Notes: generated from the sequence alone by a model not told the origin. Positions 31,438 to 41,009 are shown, counted from the stretch's first letter. The stretch: DNA of 64,000 nucleotides from Methylocystis sp. SC2 (GCF_000304315.1 NC_018485.1:342501-406500); one strand, 5' to 3'. Translations and numbers: made by a program.

Positions 31438-31650
31438 ATGTCCGACAAGTATTCCGTCGAGTTTAACGAGCCCCAATCCGGCGGCCATCCCCATGACCTT
31501 CTCGCGCGGCTCTATCGCGAGATCGGCATTTCCGCCGTCGCCGCGGCGCTGGAGGTCGAGCAATTCGCTCAGCAGCCGACGGCCTCGATCGAGCGCCTCG
31601 ACGAGCGCCGCCTGCCCGCGATGCTTCTGGGCGACGACCTCGCCGCCTGA
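31438..31650 (+). CDS. small conserved hypothetical protein
   Basis: The 70-residue product is acidic to neutral and contains LLARLYREIGISAVAAALEVEQF, split as a helix about residues 21–43. A similar 'YREIGISAVAAA' helix occurs in small uncharacterised alphaproteobacterial proteins, from memory of the family. No signal peptide or membrane segment is seen. There is no clear ribosome site before the ATG. Function is unknown; it stands alone before a repeat element. Confidence 0.55.
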   Translation: MSDKYSVEFNEPQSGGHPHDLLARLYREIGISAVAAALEVEQFAQQPTASIERLDERRLPAMLLGDDLAA

Positions 31651-31734
31651 TCTGGCGCCAAGCACGGCGGCCAGCTTACACGGCCCTTTCGGCCGCCATT
31701 CGCCGGCAGGGGAATCGGGTGACGGATTGTTTTC

Positions 31735-31857
31735 CTCGCCCTCATCCTGAGGAGCCGCCGAAGGCGGCGTCTCGAAGGACGAGGGCAAAAAACTACGCGA
31801 AGGTGGGCTTCCTCGCCCTTCGAGACGCGTGCTACGCACGCTCCTCAGGATGAGGAA
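31735..31857. repeat. palindromic intergenic repeat (CTCATCCTGAGGAGC…GCTCCTCAGGATGAG)
   Basis: The outer arms 31741–31755 and 31840–31854 are perfect 15-base inverted repeats. Inside lie further complementary blocks (CTCGAAGGACGAGGG against CCTCGCCCTTCGAG). This is a well-known style of repeated palindrome in Rhizobiales genomes. It is of a different family from the one at 19.0–19.1 kb. A minus-strand open frame across it is not a gene. Confidence 0.75.
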
Positions 31858-31942
31858 GCCCTTCACCCGATCGCCCTGCGTTCGCCGGCCTGCTTCCTTG
31901 TGACCCCGGATCCCTATATGCTTCGGGCAGGAGGACACCGCC

Positions 31943-32248
31943 ATGCGCAAGGCTGTCGCCCTGTTCCTGCTCATCGTCGCCACGGTTGGTCTGACAAGCG
32001 CCGCCGCCGCCGACGTGCGGGTGCGCGGCGCGCACGCACGGGTTCATCGCGTCGCGCCGCCGCCGCAATATACTGACGACAGCTATTTCTCGGACTATGT
32101 GACCGGACCGACGGGGGCGCCGACGCCCGTCATGCAAGTGCCGGGCTCAACGAGCGTCGTCACGCGCAAGATGATGGACGACTTCCAGTCGCGCAGTCTC
32201 TGCGACGCGCTGCGGCTCGCGCCGGGGGTCAGCGGCGGAGGCTGCTAG
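31943..32248 (+). CDS. small secreted protein resembling the start of a TonB plug domain
   Basis: The 101-residue product has a signal peptide (to about AAAAD, residue 24), a basic/proline-rich spacer, and ends with SVVTRKMMDDFQSRSLCDALRLAPGV (split about residues 70–96). This reads like the first helices of a TonB-dependent receptor plug (VVT…LDD…S..DALR.APGV). There is no barrel afterwards: the frame stops at GGGC. It may be a remnant of a receptor gene or a stand-alone small protein. The C-terminal cysteine pair (C87 and C101) could form a disulfide in the periplasm. Function is unknown. Confidence 0.65.
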   Translation: MRKAVALFLLIVATVGLTSAAAADVRVRGAHARVHRVAPPPQYTDDSYFSDYVTGPTGAPTPVMQVPGSTSVVTRKMMDDFQSRSLCDALRLAPGVSGGGC

Positions 32249-32295
32249 CGTTCACCGTCATTCGCATGTGTCGGCTTACGCCGAGTCGATCTGCG

Positions 32296-32865
32296 TCAGT
32301 CGAAGAATTCAGGGCGGCGAAGACGCAGCGCCTGAACGAGGACCAGCGTCTTCATGTCGACGACGCCTTCCGCCGCCATCAGCGCGGCGAGTTCTTTGAG
32401 GCCCAATTCGACGACGCGAACCTCTTCATCTTCATGCGCGACGCCGCCGCCCTCGCCGACGCGATCCTCGGCCCGGTATTCGGCGAGATAAAGCGTCATG
32501 CGCTCGGTCGAGACGCCCGGCATCGACCAGGCGGTCGCGACATGTTCGAGCGCGCCGAGCCGCAATCCGCCTTCTTCGAGCGCCTCGCGTTTCGCCGTCG
32601 CGGCCGCATCGTCCTCACCCTCGACGCGACCGGCGATCGCTTCGAGCGACTGCGTCGCGCCGACGGCGATCAGCGCCGGGGCGCGCAGCTGCTCCACGAG
32701 CAGCGCCGTCCTGCGCGCCGGATCGTAGGGCAGCACGGCGGCCGCGCAGCCATGGTCCTCGACGTCGCGCTGGAAGGTTCTTCCGTCCGGCATGCGGATG
32801 GTCGCGATCGACATCGTCGCCCAGCGCTTGTGCGTGCGTTCAAATTTGACGACGGAAGGCTTCAT
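32296..32865 (-). CDS. Nudix hydrolase (ADP-ribose pyrophosphatase-like)
   Basis: The 189-residue product has a Nudix box, GRVEGEDD…AKREALEEGGLRL, in which the REALEEGG core is canonical. The usual Glu after Gx5 is Asp. Upstream GCAAAVLPYDPARRTALLVEQLRAP and downstream MPGVSTERMTLYLAEY resemble NudF/ADP-ribose pyrophosphatases, which cut ADP-ribose and related sugar nucleotides. ATG 32865 is chosen; a TTG four codons earlier is possible. It follows tuf on the same strand, after tuf's terminator. Confidence 0.88.
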   Translation of the reverse strand: MKPSVVKFERTHKRWATMSIATIRMPDGRTFQRDVEDHGCAAAVLPYDPARRTALLVEQLRAPALIAVGATQSLEAIAGRVEGEDDAAATAKREALEEGGLRLGALEHVATAWSMPGVSTERMTLYLAEYRAEDRVGEGGGVAHEDEEVRVVELGLKELAALMAAEGVVDMKTLVLVQALRLRRPEFFD

Positions 32866-32906
32866 GGCGGAGCTCAATCTCTTGCCGCGATCTAAATCGG
32901 GTCACT

Positions 32907-32943
32907 CCAAAAGCAAAGGGGCAAGAGCGCGGCTCCTGCCCCT
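32907..32943 (-). terminator. Rho-independent terminator of tuf
   Basis: On the minus strand AGGGGCAGGAGC pairs with GCTCTTGCCCCT (12 bp, one G·U) around a CGC loop and is followed by TTGCTTTTGG. It lies about 30 bases after the tuf stop. Confidence 0.8.
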
Positions 32944-32971
32944 CTGCTAAATTCTTAGCGCGCGTCAGCGG

Positions 32972-34162
<1,191 letters not shown>

Positions 34163-34256
34163 GATCCTCGTTCCGAGTGGTCACGAGCCCGTCGCTCGCG
34201 CGCGGCGAGGCTTTAAGGGCAATGACGGCGGAGGGCAAGGGGTCGCGGCTCTCCGG

Positions 34257-34868
34257 TCACGGATCGCCGTTGTCCGCCACGATCCAGTTCGCGGCGAGCA
34301 TATGAAAGTCCTTGAACGTCAATTCCTGCGGCTCCAGCTTCCGGACCCGCAATATGTCCGGCAAATCCGCTTGAAATCTTTTGAATTCGGCTGCTATCGC
34401 CCGACCCCCCGGGACGCGCGCATCCCCGGCCTCGTCCCGAAACCAAGTCGCGATCTCCTCGACAAGCCGGTCGATTTTCCCCTCATGCGCATGAATATCC
34501 TGCCCGGCGATGTCCGAGATGAATTGCTGATAGCGATATTTCTGTCGGTCGAAGATGAGCGCCTTCTTTCTCGAACGTTTAGGTCCGAAATTGCGCGCGC
34601 CCAGGAAAAGGCCCAGTTCAAGGGGCATGTTGAAGCGCGGTAAACCCGACGCCGCGTCCAGTTCAGTGTTGGAAATATCATGGACGCCATATCGGCATTC
34701 GCCAATAATGCGGCATATCTTCTCGATCCGCGCTTCGCCGCCATCGTCGTTTTCTCTAGCGCAACGCGGCGTATAGCCGGACCTCACGACAGTGAAGACG
34801 ATGGCCTGAAAAAACTCTTCATAGTCCGGCGAAAACGGACAATTGATAAAAACGTCCTTATCCTTCAT
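34257..34868 (-). CDS. TIR-like/nucleotide-hydrolase-like protein of unknown function
   Basis: The 203-residue soluble product starts KDVFINCPFSPDYEEFF, then has YTPRCA, a DDGG-containing turn, CRYGVHDISNTEL and RFNMPLELGLFLGA, then KKALIFDRQKYRYQQFISDIAGQDIHAH. The strand–helix order and the glutamate in LELG resemble TIR-like NAD-consuming or nucleotide-binding domains, in which a Glu at that place is catalytic. This is inferred from motif layout, not from a match that can be shown here. It overlaps the preceding 67-residue gene by four bases (ATGA), forming a two-gene unit. A role in defence or toxicity is possible but unproven. Confidence 0.75.
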   Translation of the reverse strand: MKDKDVFINCPFSPDYEEFFQAIVFTVVRSGYTPRCARENDDGGEARIEKICRIIGECRYGVHDISNTELDAASGLPRFNMPLELGLFLGARNFGPKRSRKKALIFDRQKYRYQQFISDIAGQDIHAHEGKIDRLVEEIATWFRDEAGDARVPGGRAIAAEFKRFQADLPDILRVRKLEPQELTFKDFHMLAANWIVADNGDP

Positions 34869-35068
34869 CCAGCCCGCTTGGCGGCGCGCACCATGGCGAT
34901 GGCGTCGCGGATTTCCTTGGCCGAGAAATGCGTCGCCCCGCTTTTCGGCTTCAATATGCGCACGCCGTCTTTGGTCACGCCAAGAACCTTGGGCGTGTTT
35001 GTGAGCGCGCTGGCCGCAAGCTTGCGGACTTCGCTAGCGCCGAGGGTTTTCTTGGAGCCTTTCGCCAT
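34865..35068 (-). CDS. 67-residue basic protein coupled to the TIR-like gene
   Basis: The product is small and lysine/arginine-rich (MAKGSKKTLGASEVRKLAAS…LKPKSGATHFSAKEIRDAIAMVRAAKRAG) and predicted mostly helical. It has no membrane segment. Its TGA overlaps the ATG of the TIR-like gene, so the two are translationally coupled. A 346-codon frame runs further upstream but is the shadow of the opposite-strand membrane gene, so the internal ATG is used; no clear ribosome site precedes it. I do not recognise the family. It might be a DNA-binding or regulatory partner, or an antitoxin-like partner, of the neighbour. Confidence 0.6.
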   Translation of the reverse strand: MAKGSKKTLGASEVRKLAASALTNTPKVLGVTKDGVRILKPKSGATHFSAKEIRDAIAMVRAAKRAG

Positions 35069-35200
35069 GAGGAGATAATGGCCCGCCTTCCCGCGCTTCG
35101 CAACCGGCCCCGCGCGGCCGCGACTAAAGCGCTGCGCGTTGAAATCGCCGCCGCGCGCGCCAACTGGTTGTGTGGCGGGGCCTAAATGCGGCGTTAGAAA

Positions 35201-36310
35201 TTGCGCTACGATTTCTTTGACGATCCGGTCGATTGGGCGTTCGCCGCCCTCTTCGCCTTGCTCACCCTCGCCGCGTGGGGAGTGCGGCTTTGGGAGCCGT
35301 CGATCGGCGGTCCGTTCACACAACTGGCGCTGAACTTCGCCGCGCTGATCGTCATCCTGCTCGCCGCGCAATATCTGTGGCGCGCCTGGTTTCCGAATTA
35401 CCCTTTTGGCGTCGGGCCGGCCTGGAGGCGGTTCGCCGCCTATCCGCTGCGCCAATTCATCTATGCGGCCGCGGGCCTGCTCGTCGTCAGCAGCGGAGTC
35501 GAAGCGATATTCAGCGGCGTTTCGTTTGACGTCATGGGCGTCTCGACAGGATCGCCGGGTCTGGCGGACGAAGGCTTCGCCGACGCCGCACGCGCGATGA
35601 ACCGGATCGCCGCCTTCGCGCTCCCGGCCGGATTGGTCGCCTATCTGGGCTTCGTCGCTTTGGCCGGACCGGCGCGGCGCGCGACGTCCACGGCGCTTGT
35701 CGCCGCCGCGCCGCAACGGCGGGCGTTGGCGCTCTCGCCGGAGTCGGCTCTGGTCGGGCATGATCTTGGCCGTCGCATCCGCCTTATGGGTTGGATCGGA
35801 TTCTGGCTGGATTTCATCCTGGCGTTCCTGACCGCCCCGCTCCTCGCCTTTGGCGCGGTAGGCCAATCCATCAGCTCCACCGTCTGGGTGAGCGATCCGA
35901 TCCATTGGGGGTATTTCGGACTGGGACTCCTATTCGCTTCGCTGTTCCTGGATCTCTTTTCGACGATCGCCTCCGGCAGGCTGATGCGCGATCCGGCGAG
36001 CATGCTCGCCGCCGATCAGCCGGCGGCGCTCTGGTTTCTGGGCGCAAGTTCGCTCGTCAATGTGCTTGGCTCGGTGGTCTCGTTCATCGGCGTCGGCTTG
36101 AGCATCGCCCTGCTTGTCGCCAAGACCGTGTCGCAGCCGCCGGGGATCGCGATTACCGATCCGGACAGGATCGTGCGCGCGCTCGACGTCTTCATCTTAA
36201 TGGCGAACTTTAACTTGCTTCTTGCTCATTTCATTGGAGCTGGGGCTGCGGTCTGGCTCAGCATGCAGGCGCTGAAGGCGCGGCACAAATTCGCTTTCGG
36301 ACTGGGATGA
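35201..36310 (+). CDS. polytopic membrane protein, possibly DUF3611-like
   Basis: The 369-residue product has about eight to nine hydrophobic helices (for example residues 12–30, 41–61, 86–108, 136–156, 192–218, 230–254, 272–300, 330–355). A charged loop (about 160–190) contains the only long hydrophilic stretch. The second half (RRIRLMGWIGFWLDFILAF…) is reminiscent of DUF3611 proteins, but I cannot be sure. No transporter signature is visible. The start is TTG, the first possible after an in-frame stop. It is divergent from the TIR-like gene pair and convergent with the dihydroorotase-like gene. Confidence 0.75.
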   Translation: MRYDFFDDPVDWAFAALFALLTLAAWGVRLWEPSIGGPFTQLALNFAALIVILLAAQYLWRAWFPNYPFGVGPAWRRFAAYPLRQFIYAAAGLLVVSSGVEAIFSGVSFDVMGVSTGSPGLADEGFADAARAMNRIAAFALPAGLVAYLGFVALAGPARRATSTALVAAAPQRRALALSPESALVGHDLGRRIRLMGWIGFWLDFILAFLTAPLLAFGAVGQSISSTVWVSDPIHWGYFGLGLLFASLFLDLFSTIASGRLMRDPASMLAADQPAALWFLGASSLVNVLGSVVSFIGVGLSIALLVAKTVSQPPGIAITDPDRIVRALDVFILMANFNLLLAHFIGAGAAVWLSMQALKARHKFAFGLG

Positions 36311-36422
36311 GGAGCAAGCGACCGGCAAGAAAGCGCCCGACGGAGCCCCGATCGATCGCCGCGACTGAAGGCGAGCCGGGATTTAACGAAGGAGAGCATC
36401 CTGGCTCGCGCCCGCCTGGAGC

Positions 36423-37724
36423 CTATTCTTCGTAGACGACTGCGCCCCCGACGATGGTCGTCCTGACCACGCCCTGCAGCAGCGCCCCATCGAACGGGGT
36501 GTTCTTGGAGCGCGAGTGGAGCGCTCCGGGATCGACGACGAAGGGCGCGTCAGGATCGAAACGGATGATGTCCGCCGGGGCGCCTTTCTGCAGCCTGCCC
36601 TGCCGCAATCCCAGAATTTCCGCCGGGCGCGACGTCATCGCTTCGAGCAGACGCGTCAGCGGGACGTCGCCCGAATGCACGAGCCGAAGTCCCGCCGCGA
36701 GCATCGTTTCGAGGCCGATCGCCCCATATTCGGCTTCCGCGAAAGGCAGCCGTTTGGTTTCGACGTCCTGCGGGTCATGGTCGGAGACGATGACGTCGAT
36801 CAGGCCTTCGCCCAGCGCGCCAACGAGCGCCTTACGTTCATCCTCATGGCGCAAGGGCGGTCGGAGCTTGAGGAAGGTGCGGTAGTCGCCGATGTCGTTC
36901 TCGTTCAGCGTCAGATGATTGATCGAGGTCCCGCAGGTGACGGCCAAGCCCTCGTCCTTGGCTCTGCGCAATGCGTCCAGCGCAAGCGTCGTCGTCACGA
37001 TCGCCGAGTGATAGCGCGCGCCGGTCAGCGCGACGAGCCGCAAGTCGCGATCGAGCATGATCGCCTCCGCTTCACGCGGCGCGCCGGATAGGCCGAGCCG
37101 AAGCGCAAATTCGCCTTCGTTCATGACGCCGACGGAAAGGTCGGGGTCTTGGGCGAAATGAATGACGAGCGCATCGAAATCGCGCGCATAGGTGAGCGCG
37201 CGCCGCATGACGAGCGCGCTTCGCACCGAGCGCGCGCCGTCGCAGAAGGCCACCGCGCCCGCCTGCCGCAGCAGCCCCAGCTCGGCGATCTCCTTGCCCT
37301 CGCGGCCTCTGGTCAGCGCCGCCATCGGCGCGACGCGGACGCGCCCGGTGTCGCGCGCACGGCGCAAAACGAAATCGACGACGGCGGGGTCGTCGACGGG
37401 CGGCGCCGTCGCCGCGGTCGACACGATTGTCGTCACGCCGCCCGCCGCGGCCGCGAGAGTCGCGCTGGCGATGGTTTCGCGATGCTCCGCCCCCGGCTCG
37501 CCGACGAAGGCCTGCATGTCGATGAGGCCCGGCGCGACCACGTCGCCGGCGCAGTCGATGACGCGCGCGCCTTCGGGAGCGTCGCCCTGTCGAACGGATT
37601 CGCCGAGCTCCGCGATGACCCCGTTTATCGTCGCCAGACCGCCGCGCATTTGGCGACCCGAGCCGGGATCAATCAGCCTTGCGTTGAGAAGGAACAGCGG
37701 CGCTGGAGCTTGTGGCGGCGACAT
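36423..37724 (-). CDS. pyrC: dihydroorotase-like protein without the metal-binding HxH (non-catalytic PyrC)
   Basis: The 433-residue amidohydrolase-fold protein aligns with class I dihydroorotase: GLIDMQAFVGEPG (66–78), GGVTTIVSTAATAPPVDDP, VSDHDPQDVETKRLPF and ADIIRFDPDAPFVVD. The metal-binding HxH after GLIDM is replaced by Q71 and F73, and the carboxylated-lysine region is not convincing, so it is probably inactive. Non-catalytic dihydroorotases of this kind are known to associate with aspartate carbamoyltransferase. However, pyrB is not upstream here, and no plsY follows either. An active dihydroorotase would need to be encoded elsewhere. Confidence 0.85.
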   Translation of the reverse strand: MSPPQAPAPLFLLNARLIDPGSGRQMRGGLATINGVIAELGESVRQGDAPEGARVIDCAGDVVAPGLIDMQAFVGEPGAEHRETIASATLAAAAGGVTTIVSTAATAPPVDDPAVVDFVLRRARDTGRVRVAPMAALTRGREGKEIAELGLLRQAGAVAFCDGARSVRSALVMRRALTYARDFDALVIHFAQDPDLSVGVMNEGEFALRLGLSGAPREAEAIMLDRDLRLVALTGARYHSAIVTTTLALDALRRAKDEGLAVTCGTSINHLTLNENDIGDYRTFLKLRPPLRHEDERKALVGALGEGLIDVIVSDHDPQDVETKRLPFAEAEYGAIGLETMLAAGLRLVHSGDVPLTRLLEAMTSRPAEILGLRQGRLQKGAPADIIRFDPDAPFVVDPGALHSRSKNTPFDGALLQGVVRTTIVGGAVVYEE

Positions 37725-37859
37725 GGCGTCTGCTTAGGCCATTTCTCGGACGTTGAAAATGCGCCCGGGCCACGGGATATTGGGGTTGAACTCGTCCCGG
37801 CAGCGCCTAGCTACCGCGAGTTGGGGCTACGAGCGGCGCGTGCGCCCCTGGGAGAACGT

Positions 37860-38969
37860 ATGCGTTCCCTCAGCCCTCCAGAATCTCCTCTCGCGCCAAA
37901 TTTGGCGGGAGGCGAAGGACGCCCTGATCTTCCGGCGATGATGAACGCCGCCTTCGACGGAATCATCGCGCTCGACGAGCGCGGCGCGGTGCGCTCCATC
38001 AGCGCCGAGGCGGCGTCGCTGTTCGGCTACGCGCCTGGCGACGTCATCGGACGGGATTTCAGCATGCTGACGGCGGAGGCGAGCCAACGTCGCCGCGACG
38101 ATCTGCGCCGGGGACCGCCAAGCATTCGCCGACGGATCGACGGCTTGCGCGAGGACGGCTCCGTCTTTCCCGTGGAGCTCGTCGTCAGCGAAGTCGCCTG
38201 CGACGGAGAACGGCTGTTTATCGCTTTGGTCCGCGATCTCAGCTCCAGGCGCAGCTTCGAGCAGGGGGTTCAGGAGCTTCAGGCCAACCGCCTTGAACTG
38301 ATTGAGAATATGGCGGCCGGATTGGCGCATGAGCTGAAGCAGCCTTTGACGGCCATCGGCGCCTATCTCAATTTCGCGCGTCGGCGTCTGAACGAAAAAG
38401 TCCTCTCGATCGAGAAGGTCGAGGAGATGTTGGACAACGCCGATGCGCAAGTCTTTCGCGTCGCGGAAATCATGGACAATCTTCGCCAGTTCATCGCGCG
38501 CGGAGAAACCTCGAAAGCTCCCCAAAGTCTGAACGCCGTCATCCGAACCGCCTGCGAATTCACCGATGCGCTGGCCAAGGAACATCATGTCAAAACCGCG
38601 ATCGACCTCGAAGCGTCGCCGGACACGGTGGTGATCAACAAAGTTCAGATTCAGCAGGTCGTCGTCAATCTTAAGCGCAACGCCGTCGAGGCGATGCAAG
38701 ACAGCGAGCGGCGCGAGATGAGGGTGTCGACTCGGCTCGTTGGAGGCAATCTCATTCGCGCCGATGTCGCGGACACCGGGCCTGGATTGCCCGAGGAGAT
38801 CAAAGACAGGCTCTTCGAGCAGTTCACGACGACGAAGCCGCACGGTCTGGGCGTCGGACTCTCCATTTCGCGCTCGATCGTCGAAGCGCATAACGGGAAG
38901 ATCTGGGCGGAGCCCAACCCCGGGGGCGGAACCATCTTCAGCTTCGTATTGCCTCTGGAACATCGCTGA
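37860..38969 (+). CDS. PAS-domain sensor histidine kinase (FixL-like, no heme ligand seen)
   Basis: The 369-residue soluble kinase has an N-terminal PAS domain (about 25–130; GIIALDERGAVRSISAEAASLFGY, REDGSVFPVELVVSEV, FIALVRDLSSRR). It then has a FixL/DctB-type HisKA domain (H157 in GLAHELKQPLTAIGAYL) and HATPase (VVNLKRNAVEAM, DTGPGLPEE, GLGVGLSISRSIVEAHNGKIW). The segment where FixL carries its heme-binding His (before the RxxGxRxDG strand) is shortened and has no His, so oxygen sensing through heme is unlikely. ATG 37860 has GGGAGA five bases ahead. It has no adjacent response regulator and is divergent from pyrC. Confidence 0.9.
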   Translation: MRSLSPPESPLAPNLAGGEGRPDLPAMMNAAFDGIIALDERGAVRSISAEAASLFGYAPGDVIGRDFSMLTAEASQRRRDDLRRGPPSIRRRIDGLREDGSVFPVELVVSEVACDGERLFIALVRDLSSRRSFEQGVQELQANRLELIENMAAGLAHELKQPLTAIGAYLNFARRRLNEKVLSIEKVEEMLDNADAQVFRVAEIMDNLRQFIARGETSKAPQSLNAVIRTACEFTDALAKEHHVKTAIDLEASPDTVVINKVQIQQVVVNLKRNAVEAMQDSERREMRVSTRLVGGNLIRADVADTGPGLPEEIKDRLFEQFTTTKPHGLGVGLSISRSIVEAHNGKIWAEPNPGGGTIFSFVLPLEHR

Positions 38970-39223
38970 CCGGTCGGTCAGGCGGAGCGGCGGCGCCGCC
39001 GGATCGGCGGCGCCGAGGCCGTCGCCGGCGCTGGCGCAGTCGGCGCGCTTGCCTCCTGCCGCGCCGCGCAAAAAAGCGCCGAGGCCGTTCTGAAAAAAAC
39101 AAGAGATCGTTAGGAGTCGTTATGGTTAAGCACGGATGAACTGCTATTGTCGTGCGTTGCGCATCCGTTCAGAGCGTCATTCGAACCCAGCCGTTGGGGC
39201 CAGCTTCGGGGAGAGACGGCGTC

Positions 39224-39886
39224 GTGTTGAGCTTTGAGAATGTCGGCTTGCGCTATGGCGTCGGCGCCGAAACCCTCCGAGACGTGAATTTTCAGATCGA
39301 ACCGCGTTCTTTCCAGTTCCTGACCGGCCCGTCAGGCGCTGGCAAGACCACCTTGATGCGATTGATCATCATGGCGCTGCGGCCGACGCGCGGGTTGATC
39401 AACATCTTCGGCAAGGACACGGCGGCTCTCAGCAATGCAGACGTCGCGGCGACGCGCCGCAAAATCGGCGTCGTCTTCCAGGACTTCCGCCTTTTGGATC
39501 ATCTGACGCTCTACGAAAACGTCGCCCTGCCCCTGCGCGTGCTCGGCCGCGAGGAGTCGACCTATCGCGCCGAGGTGGTCGAACTGTTGCGCTGGGTGGG
39601 CCTCGGCGAGCGCGCGCATGCGTTCCCGACCATCCTTTCGGGCGGCGAGAAGCAGCGCGCGGCGATCGCCCGTGCGCTGATTTCGCAACCCAAACTGCTG
39701 CTGGCCGATGAACCCACGGGCAATGTCGACCCGACTCTCGCGCGCCGGATCCTGCGCCTCTTCATCGAGCTCCACCGATCCGGAACCGCCGTCATTATCG
39801 CCACTCATGACTTGAGCCTCATGGACCAGTATGAAGACGCGCGGCGTCTTGTGCTTGCCGACGGCCGGCTTCACATCTTCGAATGA
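39224..39886 (+). CDS. ftsE: cell division ATP-binding protein FtsE
   Basis: FtsE is the ATPase of the FtsEX complex that controls septal peptidoglycan hydrolysis. The 220-residue product has GPSGAGKTT (35–43), Q loop VFQDFRLLDHLTLYENVALPL, signature LSGGEKQRAAIARAL and Walker B LLADEPTGNVD. The GTG at 39224 gives the family's length and has GGGGAG before it; an ATG at 39152 would add 24 atypical residues. ftsX follows after 16 bases. Confidence 0.95.
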   Translation: MLSFENVGLRYGVGAETLRDVNFQIEPRSFQFLTGPSGAGKTTLMRLIIMALRPTRGLINIFGKDTAALSNADVAATRRKIGVVFQDFRLLDHLTLYENVALPLRVLGREESTYRAEVVELLRWVGLGERAHAFPTILSGGEKQRAAIARALISQPKLLLADEPTGNVDPTLARRILRLFIELHRSGTAVIIATHDLSLMDQYEDARRLVLADGRLHIFE

Positions 39887-39902
39887 GCAGACGATAGCCC
39901 TG

Positions 39903-40862
39903 ATGCGATTTTGGTCCTCGATTCGCCCGGCCGCGTCCGATGTCGACGAAGACGCCGAAGAGATTCCGTCGCAAAGCGCGCTGGTGCCCGCCGATTCCGT
40001 CGCCGGCCGCTCGCTCGTCATCGTCATCGCGATCATGACCTTCCTCGCCGCGCTCGCCGCGAACGTCGCCATTCTCGTCGCGGATGCGAGCGTCGAATGG
40101 CGCGGCGACGTCGCGCGCGAAGCGACCGTGCAGGTGCGTCCGGTTCCCGGCCGCAACATCGAGACCGATGTTAGGGACGCGGCGGAGGCGATGCGGCGAG
40201 CGCCCGGCGTGCGGGAAGCGCGAGTCTACGCCAAGTCGGAATCCGAGGCGTTGCTGACGCCCTGGCTCGGCGAGGGCCTGAATCTTTCTGAGCTGCCCAC
40301 TCCCCGCATGATCGTGCTGAAGCTCGACGCCGAAAATCGGGCGGATATGGACAAGTTGCGCATGGAGCTCGAGCGCGCCGTTCCTAACGCCGTGCTCGAC
40401 GATCATCACGTCTTCATCGAGCGTCTCGGCGATATGGCGCGCGCGGCCGTGGCCATCGCCGCCCTCATCTTCGTTTTTATCCTCGCGGCCATGGCCGTCG
40501 CCGTGGCCTCGGCCACCCGCGCCGCCGTCGCGACAAACCGCGAAATCGTCGAAGTGCTCCATATCGTTGGCGCGGCCGACTCGTTCATCGCGCGCGAATT
40601 TCAGCATCGCTTCATGGCGCTCGGCTTTCGCGGCGCGCTGATCGGCGGCGGCGGCGCCATCGCTTTTTTCGCCCTGGCGCAGTTCTTCGTGCGGCGGTGG
40701 CGCGCGACCGGCGGCGGCGATCAGATGGAGGCCATGTTCGGCGATTTCACCATTGGCGCAAGCGGCTTCGTCGTCATCGTTCTGCTCGCTGGCGGCGTCG
40801 CCGCGCTGACCGGCTATCTCTCGCAGTTCATCGTGCTGCGCCACCTGCAGCGGCTCGGTTAA
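39903..40862 (+). CDS. ftsX: cell division protein FtsX
   Basis: FtsX is the membrane partner of FtsE and transmits ATP hydrolysis to periplasmic murein hydrolase activators. The 319-residue product has an N-terminal cytosolic tail, a first helix (about 38–60), a periplasmic domain to about 175, and three further helices (about 183–205, 236–262, 285–308), the FtsX layout. Start ATG 39903 follows ftsE closely; upstream in-frame codons lie inside ftsE. It is followed by ydcF and plsC, an order conserved in Rhizobiales. Confidence 0.92.
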   Translation: MRFWSSIRPAASDVDEDAEEIPSQSALVPADSVAGRSLVIVIAIMTFLAALAANVAILVADASVEWRGDVAREATVQVRPVPGRNIETDVRDAAEAMRRAPGVREARVYAKSESEALLTPWLGEGLNLSELPTPRMIVLKLDAENRADMDKLRMELERAVPNAVLDDHHVFIERLGDMARAAVAIAALIFVFILAAMAVAVASATRAAVATNREIVEVLHIVGAADSFIAREFQHRFMALGFRGALIGGGGAIAFFALAQFFVRRWRATGGGDQMEAMFGDFTIGASGFVVIVLLAGGVAALTGYLSQFIVLRHLQRLG

Positions 40863-41009
40863 GCGCATTCGCCCAAATCGGCCTCGCCGATAACATCGGC
40901 GCAGAAATACCCCTATAGTCGCATCAGAATCGCGCCTCGCGCGTTCTGGTCAGAAAGCATGGGCGAAGGACTCCACGATTGTCGACCCCCGCACGTCAGG
41001 GAGTGAGGA

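Noticed and set aside
31372..31983. 203-codon minus-strand open frame
   Set aside because: It runs through a palindromic repeat and overlaps two small plus-strand genes that have better features.
34865..35905. 346-codon version of the small basic protein
   Set aside because: The added N-terminal 279 codons are antisense to a polytopic membrane protein; only the last 67 codons look like protein.
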